Positions 54,416 to 61,727 of a stretch of DNA of 64,000 nt are shown here, one piece after another (positions within the stretch are counted from its first letter, which is position 1; each line of letters begins with the position of its first letter). Origin of the DNA: DTKD01 sp964494345 (GTDB taxonomy: Bacteria; Armatimonadota; UBA5829); the NCBI GenBank assembly GCA_964494345.1, contig CAZBSI010000006.1, forward strand, positions 1 through 64,000, read 5' to 3'. The position numbers and the translations under genes are program-made. The notes beneath the pieces are model-generated. The model searched no databases and was not told where the DNA came from. It saw only the letters and a list, made by a program, of their open reading frames with translations.

Positions 54416-55546
54416 GTGGATATGGATAACAAGAGTCATACAAAACGCTTCAAGCTGGTTTTCATATTCGTGATACTCGCGTTTATGACAGTATCGAAGT
54501 TCATTGCAGGTTTCGCGGCACAAGCCCCTCCACAAACTCGGAGGTTTTGGCTCATTATCGCTATGGGGCTGTTAATGCTCCCTATTGGCTATCTCTACGG
54601 CCGGAACTCCGGACGAAAAGATCAGCTTGGCAAGCTCGCGCGCGTTATTGCTGTGGTTATGACATTGGGATTATGTGTCGGTATTGTCGCCAACGAGACA
54701 TGGGGGATGCTGACCGGGCTTTGCGGAGGATGTCTCGCAGGCCATGTCATCGGCAGGCTGCTCTGGACAAAAATCAGAGAGAGGCATGGAGACAACATGG
54801 AGGCGGACAGGATTCTGAATGTGCTGCAGAGCGAGCATGCGCCGAAAAAAGAGAATCCCGCTTGGACTTACCTCAAAAGCCAAGACCATGCTGCCAGGAA
54901 AGTCATGCTGACTTTTTATGTAACGGAGTACGTTTCCGTATTTGCTGCCATCGGGCTAAGCCTTTGGGTTGTATTCGCAGATCGGCTGGCCATCCTGCTA
55001 CAAGCACTACATGTCCGCCGGGGTGATGGCACGCTCTTCTTCATAACCACAGACCCGATTGTAATAGCCGTCCCGCTGATATTGACTTCCATCTGTGCAT
55101 TTGGGGTGGCTTGCGAATTGCTTCTTCCGATCATCGCAGGAACGCACAAGGATAATTGGCTGGAGTTCAAAAGGCTGAGGATCTCCAATGGAAAACTGGC
55201 AAGGAATAGCAAAGTTATCACTATTGCCACCTGTGCGTTCGCCGTCGTTTCGGTTTTAGCGTTGCTTCTATTCATGGACTCCTACATCAAGGTGACTCAC
55301 AGTGGTATTGAAATAAACAGGTTCTGGGGCCTGGGAGTAAAGTCCTATCGATGGTCGGATGTGTCTGGTGTGAATATCGATCAGCAGGATTACCTCTGCA
55401 GCAAGTGTGAACACAAACACAATCGGCTCTTCGCTTGGATAATTTTTGCGGACGGCAACGAATGGAAGCCTGACACCAGCTTCGCCAGACGGGAAGCTGA
55501 TATCGAAAAAGCCGTTCGTTACGTGGCTGCCCAGAAAGAGAATTAA
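54416..55546 (+). CDS. Multipass membrane protein with PH-like C-terminus
   Basis: Protein of 376 aa, about six membrane segments, then a C-terminal beta-rich domain (IKVTHSGIEINRFWGLGVKS and YRWSDVSGVNI) resembling bacterial PH domains. CSKCEHKH gives a possible zinc site. GTG 54416 and ATG 54422 are alternative starts. It shares a membrane plus PH-like style with the protein at 46881. Function unknown. Confidence 0.6.
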   Translation: MDMDNKSHTKRFKLVFIFVILAFMTVSKFIAGFAAQAPPQTRRFWLIIAMGLLMLPIGYLYGRNSGRKDQLGKLARVIAVVMTLGLCVGIVANETWGMLTGLCGGCLAGHVIGRLLWTKIRERHGDNMEADRILNVLQSEHAPKKENPAWTYLKSQDHAARKVMLTFYVTEYVSVFAAIGLSLWVVFADRLAILLQALHVRRGDGTLFFITTDPIVIAVPLILTSICAFGVACELLLPIIAGTHKDNWLEFKRLRISNGKLARNSKVITIATCAFAVVSVLALLLFMDSYIKVTHSGIEINRFWGLGVKSYRWSDVSGVNIDQQDYLCSKCEHKHNRLFAWIIFADGNEWKPDTSFARREADIEKAVRYVAAQKEN

Positions 55547-55583
55547 GTGATCTGCCGTAATGCAACATTAAGGACGGTAAGGA

Positions 55584-56042
55584 GTGTTTCGCATGCTATG
55601 CAAAAGGTTTCTCTGTGTTAGTTTAGCTATGTTAGCCATGATTATCTTAACATTGGTAATATGTCCGCTTTTTGTGTGTGCCAATAGCAATACTAATAAC
55701 CTATTGGAAGATGAACTCCGTCGTGAGCAATTCCAATCTAATGGTCTTGCGCTACTCCTATATGTCCAAACGAAAAGCCACAGTTCCTTTCCGTCGAATA
55801 GCAACAGATGGGCACGCGATGTTCTTACTTGGGCGAAACAACACAAGCGCAACGACATCTGCAAGCTGTTGATATACTCATCGAATTACGAGATCAATCC
55901 GAAGCTGGCGGGGCGTTCGTTGGGCAGCTTTTCAAAAGCAGAGAGAGCCGAAACGGTCTTGCTATCTGAAAAGTCATATCGCGGCAGATACAAGTGGCGG
56001 TTCTATATGGACGATCACGTCGAGCGAGTCCGAAAGCAGTAG
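55584..56042 (+). CDS. Small exported protein, possibly H-X9-DG-like
   Basis: Protein of 152 aa with an N-terminal membrane/signal segment (about 10-33). The end shows NYEINPKLAGRSLGS, AETVLLSE and YMDDHVERV, which resembles the 'N.AL.G.SL', 'ETVL..E' and 'F.DGHV' pattern at the end of prepilin-type H-X9-DG proteins. It lacks the usual type IV prepilin start. Assignment tentative. It ends three bases before the convergent yifB copy. Confidence 0.5.
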   Translation: MFRMLCKRFLCVSLAMLAMIILTLVICPLFVCANSNTNNLLEDELRREQFQSNGLALLLYVQTKSHSSFPSNSNRWARDVLTWAKQHKRNDICKLLIYSSNYEINPKLAGRSLGSFSKAERAETVLLSEKSYRGRYKWRFYMDDHVERVRKQ

Positions 56043-56045
56043 AGA

Positions 56046-57587
56046 CTACCCCCAGAACTTCCTGTCCAGGCTCCTATATTGTATTGCTTCAGCGACATGC
56101 GGAGTCTGGATATTATCTTCCCCAGCAAGGTCGGCAATCGTTCGGGCAAGCTTGATTATTCTGTCATAAGCCCTGGCGGACAGGTTAAGCTGCGTGATCG
56201 CCGTCCGAAGCAGGCTCTTTGTGTCCTCGGATACCTGGCAGAAGAGTTTAATCTGTTTCGAGTTCATGTGGGCGTTGCAATAGATGCTGCTGCCGCTAAA
56301 GCGTCCAAACTGCCGCGACCGCGCCGATATCACCCGCTGCCTTATCGCAGCTGACGATTCGCCGTTGCCTCGACTCAGAAGCTCGTCCTGCTTGACACGC
56401 GATACTTCTACGTGAATGTCTATTCGGTCAAGCAGCGGCCCGGATATGCGCTGGAGATATCTCTTTATCATGTTCGGAGTGCAAGAACACTGCCTAGAGC
56501 CGGAGGCGTCTCCAAAGTGGCCACACTGACACGGATTTAAGGCAGCGATCATTAAGAAACGGGCTGGGTAGGTCAGTGATGCTTGGGCGCGAGCAATCGT
56601 AACGGTGCCGTCTTCGAGCGGTTGCCGGAGGACTTCCAGCACATCTCTCTTAAACTCGGGTAGTTCATCCAAGAACAATACACCATGATGAGCGAGGCTG
56701 ACTTCACCCGGTCTTGGGTATGAGCCGCCGCCGGTGAGTCCGGCGTTTGAAATCGTGTGGTGTGGCGCACGAAATGCGCGCTTGGTGATTAGCGCTTCAT
56801 TTGAACTGAGCAAACCGCACACGCTGTATAGCTTGGTCGTTTCGAGAGCTTCATCGAGAGACAGCGGTGGCAGTATCGTCGGTATTCTGCGAGCAAGCAT
56901 AGTCTTGCCGCTTCCGGGAGGGCCTACCATAATTATGTTATGGCCTCCCGCTGCCGCCACTTCAAGTGCTCGCTTAACGGTCTCCTGGCCTTTGACGTCA
57001 CTAAAATCAATGTCGTAGGTCGGATCATCGAGTGCTTCAAACTCGCCTGGATCGAAAATCGCGGGGAGTATGAAGTTCGGCTCATTAAGAAGCTGCACTA
57101 CCTCGGTAAGTGTGGTGACCGGGTAGACTTCTACTCCACCAACAACCGCCGCTTCCTTGACATTCTGCGCAGGAACGATCATTCGTTTGATCTTCTTCTC
57201 TTTCGCATTGAGAGCTATGGGAAGAACACCGCTTACGTTCCTGACCGCACCGTCCAAGCTGAGTTCACCAACGACCACACAGTCTTTCAAGAATTCGGAG
57301 TCCACTTGGCTGGTTGCGACCAGTATTCCTAAAGCTATAGGGAGATCAAAAGACGGGCCTTCTTTGCGAACATCGGCGGGAGCGAGGTTGATTGTAATTC
57401 TTTTCATTGGGAACTCTAGACCTGAGTTCTTTATTGCTGCTCTTACTCGCTCGATCGATTCACGCACGGCTGCATCGGGAAGACCGACTATGTCGAATCT
57501 TGGCAAGCCGGAAGATATGTCGACCTCAACACCGAGCAAATATGCGTTAATCCCGTTTACCGCGCTGGATGTTATCTGGGCGAGCAT
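56046..57587 (-). CDS. yifB: Complete second YifB/ComM carried by the element
   Basis: Full-length YifB/ComM ATPase (513 aa): N-domain, Walker A GPPGSGKT, Walker B LFLDELPEF, sensor region, the cysteine pattern NPCQCGHFGD..QCSCTP, and the C-terminal domain ending SLDRKFWG. It is collinear with the split chromosomal copy and similar along its length, but clearly diverged. At the integration target the island copy keeps the core GTGTC (56528-56532, minus strand) but has changed flanks: AATCC before it and AGTGTGGCC after it, where the host has AACCC and CGTGCGGG. It probably supplies the function lost by insertion and should be a poor target. Its 5' side faces the dyad at 57689. Confidence 0.95.
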   Translation of the reverse strand: MLAQITSSAVNGINAYLLGVEVDISSGLPRFDIVGLPDAAVRESIERVRAAIKNSGLEFPMKRITINLAPADVRKEGPSFDLPIALGILVATSQVDSEFLKDCVVVGELSLDGAVRNVSGVLPIALNAKEKKIKRMIVPAQNVKEAAVVGGVEVYPVTTLTEVVQLLNEPNFILPAIFDPGEFEALDDPTYDIDFSDVKGQETVKRALEVAAAGGHNIIMVGPPGSGKTMLARRIPTILPPLSLDEALETTKLYSVCGLLSSNEALITKRAFRAPHHTISNAGLTGGGSYPRPGEVSLAHHGVLFLDELPEFKRDVLEVLRQPLEDGTVTIARAQASLTYPARFLMIAALNPCQCGHFGDASGSRQCSCTPNMIKRYLQRISGPLLDRIDIHVEVSRVKQDELLSRGNGESSAAIRQRVISARSRQFGRFSGSSIYCNAHMNSKQIKLFCQVSEDTKSLLRTAITQLNLSARAYDRIIKLARTIADLAGEDNIQTPHVAEAIQYRSLDRKFWG

Positions 57588-57688
57588 TATACTTTCGGTC
57601 TCCGATCAGAAAGTCATTATTAGGTTCATTATAGGCTCCGAACCGAGCGAGTGTCAACGCAACCTTTGCTTCGTTGATCTGATGAAAC

Positions 57689-57723
57689 TTGCCGACTTAG
57701 GCAAAATGTCCCGTCTTTTTTTG
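57689..57723. promoter_or_regulatory. Element-specific dyad site, copy B
   Basis: TTGCCGACTTAGGCAA (57689-57704) followed by AATGTCCCGTCTTTTTTT. Same site as at 37826, again between divergent genes (yifB and the Argonaute-side cluster). A weaker relative begins TTGCC at 58282. Confidence 0.55.
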
Positions 57724-57889
57724 TTGTCCCGGATTGTATAATCTGGAAACGTCGAGCCATTGACATTGTACATAGTGCTGGTGATGTACGTACGCCACAG
57801 TCAACCCCCAGCTCGATTTCAGGCTCACTTAAATCAATCAACCCTGCGTTCTTATGAGCCGAAGTAGAACGCCTAACAATGGAGATCCT
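57711..57889 (+). promoter_or_regulatory. Duplicated leader, copy 1
   Basis: About 180 bases that recur at 58306-58484. Contains TTGACA (57760-57765), 16-base spacer, TGATGT (57782-57787), the palindrome GTACGTAC (57786-57793), and CTCGATTTCAGGCT before the start region. It drives the small winged-helix gene. Confidence 0.7.
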
Positions 57890-58180
57890 ATGTCAAAGAA
57901 ATTCTTTGAATCCAAAAAGTCTGAGCTTATCCACTTGCTCGGTGATGTTTTTGCGGAGCACATGCCGCCAATGCTCAAGATTTACGCTGAACTTGCACGA
58001 AGGGCAGATGCCGTCACTCACAGGTTCACTTGCTCTATCGACAGTTTAGCCGAGTATCTTGGTTATAGCCAAGATGATCTCGAAGCTGTTCTAATCGACC
58101 TCATGTATCTCCGCATGATCGATATCAAAGTCGGCTATAAGGACAGCACCAAGCGGACAATCACTCTCCGCGTATATTAG
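57890..58180 (+). CDS. Small winged-helix-like protein
   Basis: Protein of 96 aa. The stretch from AELARRADAVTHRFTCSIDSL to YLGYSQDDLEAVLIDL and LRMIDIKV has the helix-turn-helix and wing layout of replication-initiator or transcription-factor wHTH domains. No Cys or membrane part. ATG 57890 has GGAG eight bases upstream. First gene of the rightward group ending in the Argonaute. It could bind the palindromes in the duplicated leaders. Confidence 0.6.
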   Translation: MSKKFFESKKSELIHLLGDVFAEHMPPMLKIYAELARRADAVTHRFTCSIDSLAEYLGYSQDDLEAVLIDLMYLRMIDIKVGYKDSTKRTITLRVY

Positions 58181-58305
58181 ACAATCCATACACAGGCAGC
58201 GGCTATCACTTGTAGCCGTTGCCTATTCGTGAAGAAGGCAAGAACGCAACTGGCCTTGACCGACAATCGGAAAGTCATCATTTGCCCTATCAGCCAGACT
58301 TACCG

Positions 58306-58484
58306 TCTGTTTTTGCTGTCTGGGATTGGATAATCTGGAAAAGTCGAGCTATTGACTTACTGTACCGTAATGGTAATGTACGTACGCTTCAGCCAACCCC
58401 TAATATAACTCGATTTCAGGCTTACTGTATTAACCCCCCTCGTTCTCTGATTCCAAGAGAACGACTAACTAACGAAAGGCTCCT
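58306..58484 (+). promoter_or_regulatory. Duplicated leader, copy 2
   Basis: Second copy of the 180-base leader: TTGACT (58352-58357), 16-base spacer, TAATGT (58374-58379), palindrome GTACGTAC (58378-58385). It fills the ~300-base gap between 58181 and 58484. No gene is supported there. Confidence 0.7.
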
Positions 58485-58856
58485 ATGAAAAAATACCTGA
58501 TCTACGTCCGCGCGTTTGCGGGCAAGCAACCCTCTGAAGATTATTTATCCGGCTACAACCAGGCTTATATGCTGGAAAGATACGCCCAATTCCGTCACTG
58601 GAACACTATTGGCTGCGTTGTCGATAACGTTGAATGTCTTAAATGCGATGCTGAAGCCAGCTTTGATAACCTTCTCCGCTATCTCGAAAACCGCAACGAC
58701 ATTGATGGTGTCATAACTGCAGAATTAGAGCAGCATACATGGGTCGATTCCAGCGCAATAAAGGCCATTCTTGATCGGAAAAAGATAAAGCTCATTCCGA
58801 TATCCATTTGCCCCAAGGGTAATGAATCTACAGAAAAGTCGCCTGCCACATCATAA
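58485..58856 (+). CDS. Resolvase-like domain protein without catalytic serine
   Basis: Protein of 123 aa resembling only the N-terminal domain of serine recombinases: KYLIYVRAF at the position of the usual YVRVS, a helix QAYMLERYAQFRHWN, then LLRYLENRNDIDGVITAEL and KKIKLIPIS strands. The nucleophile Ser is replaced (Phe or Ala at the position), and the Arg cluster of the active site is missing. So it is probably a non-catalytic interaction module, perhaps a partner of the integrase or of the Argonaute. It has its own duplicated leader and an AAGGCTCCT ribosome-binding region. Confidence 0.55.
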   Translation: MKKYLIYVRAFAGKQPSEDYLSGYNQAYMLERYAQFRHWNTIGCVVDNVECLKCDAEASFDNLLRYLENRNDIDGVITAELEQHTWVDSSAIKAILDRKKIKLIPISICPKGNESTEKSPATS

Positions 58857-58912
58857 ATCATATCAACCCTACTGTTCTTTATGAACGAGAACACCTAATC
58901 AATGGAGACCCC
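58857..58912 (+). promoter_or_regulatory. Duplicated leader, partial copy 3
   Basis: Only the 3' part of the leader (ATCAACCCT.. TTCTTTATGA.. GAACnCCTAA.. CAATGGAGA) directly before the broken gene at 58913, matching 57830-57889. Confidence 0.6.
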
Positions 58913-59298
58913 ATGAATTGCTTTTTTACGCACAGCCCCAAAAGGTAAGCAGGCAGTCGATCCGGTTGTCACGTTTGCCAATTTCGCCGCAATGAAATTG
59001 ATCGATAAGAAAGGCACCCACCTCATTATTCGGGCAAAGCGCAGTACTTTGATGCAACTAGCGGCTCTCCGCCGGAAAACTCGGCGCTGATGACCAGGCT
59101 GTCAAAGAGTTTATTCGTGCGCGGTTGGCTGCACGCTACAACAGCACATCGAATTCCGTTATAGGTGCTTGGGCACAAGTCATTACTGCTGGACAATCCG
59201 TTGGTCAGCTAAAAGCATTTGGTATCGCTGATGGTGTGGACGCGGCATTTACTATATCTTCAGCTACGGCATTTTCTCAGCGCGAGGTGGCTCAGTGA
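58913..59298 (+). pseudogene. Frameshifted ~126-codon gene before the Argonaute
   Basis: ATG 58913 behind GGAG opens a short frame (stop after 11 codons). A +1 shift at the T6 run (58922-58927) gives PKGKQAVDPVVTFANFAAMK and on to LMQLAALRRKTRR. A second +1 shift near 59061-59075 gives GKLGADDQAVKEFIRARLAA and runs to TGA 59296-59298. Removing one base at each place yields a single ~126-residue protein of unknown family. The stop overlaps the Argonaute GTG start by two bases, so the gene was translationally coupled to it. Either a recent pseudogene or two homopolymer sequencing errors. Confidence 0.6.
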
Positions 59299-60731
59299 GC
59301 ACAGTAAGATCTCAACTTCCTGCTTTCAAGCTTCTGCCCGAACCGGAACTTGCATTCCATCCCGAGCGTGCTGAAGATCGACACAAACATCCACTCCTCG
59401 GGCTTATTAGCTTCGGTCCTTTCAGTCGCTCGCTCGTAGGCGGCGTATTTGATCCGATCCGAATCGCGATGATTGTCCCCAACGGAATGACCAAGCAGAT
59501 AGACGGACTGCTGGCTGAAATGGAGCGACAGCATTGGCCTAAAGAGCGTAAACAGTATCTTGTTGAGTTTCCGGGTTTTTCTCGTGTTTTTGGAGTACGC
59601 GCAGTTAGCGCAAGTTCTGATACCAGGATTGAGCTACCCAGTACGCTTGATACTGAATTGGCCCAATCTAAACGACCACATTTACTGCTTGCAGAGAAAA
59701 TCGCATCGGCTTTATCTGCGCTCCAGCTAAGTAGGCACGAGTTCGACGTTCTGTTTATCTTGCTGCCTGAAAAGTGGGAGCGATGCTTTTATGGTGGCGC
59801 AGATGAGGACTTCGACCTTCATGATTATTTGAAGGCTATTACGGCAGTAAGGAGCATACCCGTCCAAATTCTGCGAGAGAACCATGCACTTAGTTATCCT
59901 TGTCGCGCGAGTGTTATGTGGCGACTCGGTATTGCGCTCTATAGTAAAGCTGGAGGGGTGCCGTGGAAGCTTGCTGATGCCGATCCTGAAACAGCATACA
60001 TCGGGCTTAGTTATGCGGTTCGCCCAACTCTGAATCAAGGGCCGAGGTTCGTCACCTGCTGCAGTCAGGTCTTCGACTCTGATGGAGCAGGTTTGGAGTT
60101 TCTTCTTTATGAAACAGAGGATGTGCATTTGGAACGGGATAATCCGTTCCTCAGCCGTTCAGAGATGCGTCGAGTGATGGCACGAAGCCTCAGTATGTAT
60201 CAACGCAGGCACGCTGGTCGCATTCCGAAAAAAGTAGTGGTTCATAAATCTACGGAGTTCAAATCAGAGGAGGTAGATGGTTGCTTCGATGCTTGGCGTT
60301 CATCGGAGGGGTTGGAACTTGTCCAGGTTCAGCAGGATGTTTTCTGGCAGGGAGTTCAGATGATTGCTGACTTGAAGGGTAAGCCAAAACCCGATCCGTA
60401 TCCATGCCATAGAGGAAGCTGTCTGCAGGTTGGTAACAGAGATATTTTACTATGGACACAGGGTAATGCCCCATCAGCAGTTGGCGGGAAGAACTTTTTC
60501 AAGGAGGGAAAAGGCATCCCATCCCCATTGCTTCTTATTAGATACGCTGGACACGGAGGATGGGATGAGGGTTGCCGTGCTGTGTTGCGGCTGACCAAGA
60601 TGAATTGGAACAACGACTCTCTCTACGACCGGTTGCCCGTAACCCTGGGATATGCAAGCGTACTCGCTAGAACAATAAAGAGAATGCCTGAGCTTGCCTC
60701 CAAACCTTACGAGTTTCGGATGTTCATGTAA
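59295..60731 (+). CDS. Short prokaryotic Argonaute (MID-PIWI), catalytically inactive type
   Basis: Protein of 478 aa. It has no N or PAZ domain. The N-terminal half (LLPEPELAFHPER, GLISFGPFSRS, then FDPIRIAMIVP) matches the MID region of short pAgos. The PIWI half begins YIGLSYAVRP and continues PKKVVVHKSTEF, PLLLIRYAGHGG and LPVTLGYASVLARTIKR. Where slicing Argonautes have the first catalytic Asp this protein has S239, and the second site reads HKS (317-319), so it should bind guide and target without cutting. Known short pAgos act with an APAZ-containing effector (TIR, SIR2 or nuclease). No such gene is adjacent, and the only coupled neighbour is the broken gene upstream. The start is GTG with GAGGTGG before it. 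Confidence 0.85.
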   Translation: MSTVRSQLPAFKLLPEPELAFHPERAEDRHKHPLLGLISFGPFSRSLVGGVFDPIRIAMIVPNGMTKQIDGLLAEMERQHWPKERKQYLVEFPGFSRVFGVRAVSASSDTRIELPSTLDTELAQSKRPHLLLAEKIASALSALQLSRHEFDVLFILLPEKWERCFYGGADEDFDLHDYLKAITAVRSIPVQILRENHALSYPCRASVMWRLGIALYSKAGGVPWKLADADPETAYIGLSYAVRPTLNQGPRFVTCCSQVFDSDGAGLEFLLYETEDVHLERDNPFLSRSEMRRVMARSLSMYQRRHAGRIPKKVVVHKSTEFKSEEVDGCFDAWRSSEGLELVQVQQDVFWQGVQMIADLKGKPKPDPYPCHRGSCLQVGNRDILLWTQGNAPSAVGGKNFFKEGKGIPSPLLLIRYAGHGGWDEGCRAVLRLTKMNWNNDSLYDRLPVTLGYASVLARTIKRMPELASKPYEFRMFM

Positions 60732-60794
60732 CACTCAACAAATCCAACGAGAACATGAAACGTCAGTCGCTAACCGAGGTCATCTTGGATTCCT

Positions 60795-61289
60795 TCAAAC
60801 CGAAGAAACGATGGGCTCGAGAAACGCATTCAGTGCCTCAAGGTAAAGCCCCGTAGGTTCCTTTCGGTTGTTCTCCCAATTCTCCACAGTGCCGGGATCA
60901 AACCCCAGTTGCCTTGCCAGTTCTTCTTGGGACATCCCTTTGATCTTGCGGCAGGTTATGATCTTTTCGCCGAGACTCATATCTGATATACTTTCAAATG
61001 GCACATAGCCCAAGAACTCAATTATCCTTGGTATGTAATCAATGACTGGGTCTGTCCGGTTCTTTTCCCAGTTGAGTATGGATGCCATATTTGCTCCAAG
61101 GATTTTAGCGACATCTTTTTGGAAGAGTCCCAGGTCAAGCCGCCTCTTTCGTATATGGTCTCCAATAGACTTCAATTCGGTAGGATAAGCCCTTAAAACA
61201 GGTTTTTGAGCGTGAAGTTGAATATAGCAAAAAGGCAACGCAGGGGTGTCCGTGCGGGTTTTACAACGACCATCTCCGCAATTGCACAT
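60795..61289 (-). CDS. Tandem helix-turn-helix protein at the right end
   Basis: Protein of up to 164 aa with two XRE-like HTH units: LKSIGDHIRKRRLDLGLFQK with LGANMASILNWEKNR, and LGEKIITCRKIKGMSQEELA with FDPGTVENWENNR. Its first 14 codons (from ATG 61289, weak GGAG nearby) lie in host yifB DNA, so in the integrated state the native start is unclear; a TTG at LKSIGDHI is another possibility. At the core the frame is the same as that of the recombinase (codon GAC within GACAC on both sides). In the excised circle it would continue the recombinase polypeptide. Confidence 0.75.
   Translation of the reverse strand: MCNCGDGRCKTRTDTPALPFCYIQLHAQKPVLRAYPTELKSIGDHIRKRRLDLGLFQKDVAKILGANMASILNWEKNRTDPVIDYIPRIIEFLGYVPFESISDMSLGEKIITCRKIKGMSQEELARQLGFDPGTVENWENNRKEPTGLYLEALNAFLEPIVSSV
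61229..61262. other. attR junction
   Basis: Element sequence GGCAACGCAGGG followed by core GTGTC (61246-61250) and host CGTGCGGGTTTT. GGCAACGCA is the second arm of the attP dyad. Confidence 0.85.
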
Positions 61290-61726
61290 GCACTCCGCAG
61301 TTAATAGCGCGTTATCTGCAGCGAATATCCGGCCCGCTGATTGACAGAATCGATATCCACGTGGAAGTTCCTCGTCTCAAACACGATGAATTGATGCGCA
61401 AAACCTCAGGGGAAAGCTCGACTGATATTCGCAATCGGGTCCGAATTGCCAGAGAACTTCAGAATGTACGTTTCGCAGGGTCACGGATATTCTGCAACGC
61501 GCAGATGACTACGCGGCATTTGAAAGCTCACTGCAAGCTATCTGAGGATGCCGAATCTATGCTCAAGCAGGCCATAGATCACCTGCGGCTATCGGCGCGC
61601 GCTTACGATAGGATACTGAAAGTTTCCCGCACCGTAGCCGACCTCTCCGGCGCACCCTGCATCGGGGTTGAGCACATCGCCGAAGCCGTACAATACCGCA
61701 GCCTCGATAGAAAATATTGGGGCTAA
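61251..61726 (+). pseudogene. yifB: Host yifB/comM, 3' part
   Basis: C-terminal third of YifB. In frame with the 5' part across the element it reads PCGFYND, the cysteine pattern NCTCTP, RYLQRISGPLIDRIDIHVEV and the C-terminal helical domain ending SLDRKYWG, almost the same ending as the island copy. On its own it starts without promoter or start codon (first usable in-frame start is GTG 61361). Not functional as it stands. Confidence 0.93.
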
Positions 61727-61727
61727 C

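Larger units (their letters stand above)
34911..61250. mobile_element. Serine-recombinase integrative element inserted in yifB
   Basis: About 26.3 kb. The ends share the 5-base core GTGTC (34911-34915 and 61246-61250), and the flanks join to an intact yifB frame. A large serine recombinase gene lies at the left end, reading outward across the junction. Contents include a VirD4/TraG-like ATPase, metallopeptidase-like protein, orphan methylase, XRE regulators, RHS proteins, a complete yifB and a short Argonaute. The intergenic GTCATTTCGAGCG repeats that pepper the flanks are absent inside, supporting foreign origin. No relaxase or full transfer apparatus is visible, so at most it is mobilisable. 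The presence of its own yifB suggests it restores the function it destroys. Confidence 0.93.

Noticed and set aside
58219..58488. Possible 89-codon gene between the wHTH and resolvase-like genes
   Set aside because: It lies in the duplicated leader that also precedes other genes, and the protein sequence is not conserved between leader copies.
58913..59298. Programmed -1 frameshifting at the T6 run
   Set aside because: The frames require +1 shifts at two places. Insertion in homopolymers or sequencing error fits better.
34911..61250. Full conjugative element
   Set aside because: Only a VirD4/TraG-like ATPase is found. No relaxase, VirB4 or pilus genes are visible.
57600..61290. Argonaute paired with a TIR, SIR2 or nuclease APAZ protein
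   Set aside because: No gene of suitable size or motif lies next to it. The recombinase, HTH and small proteins do not fit.
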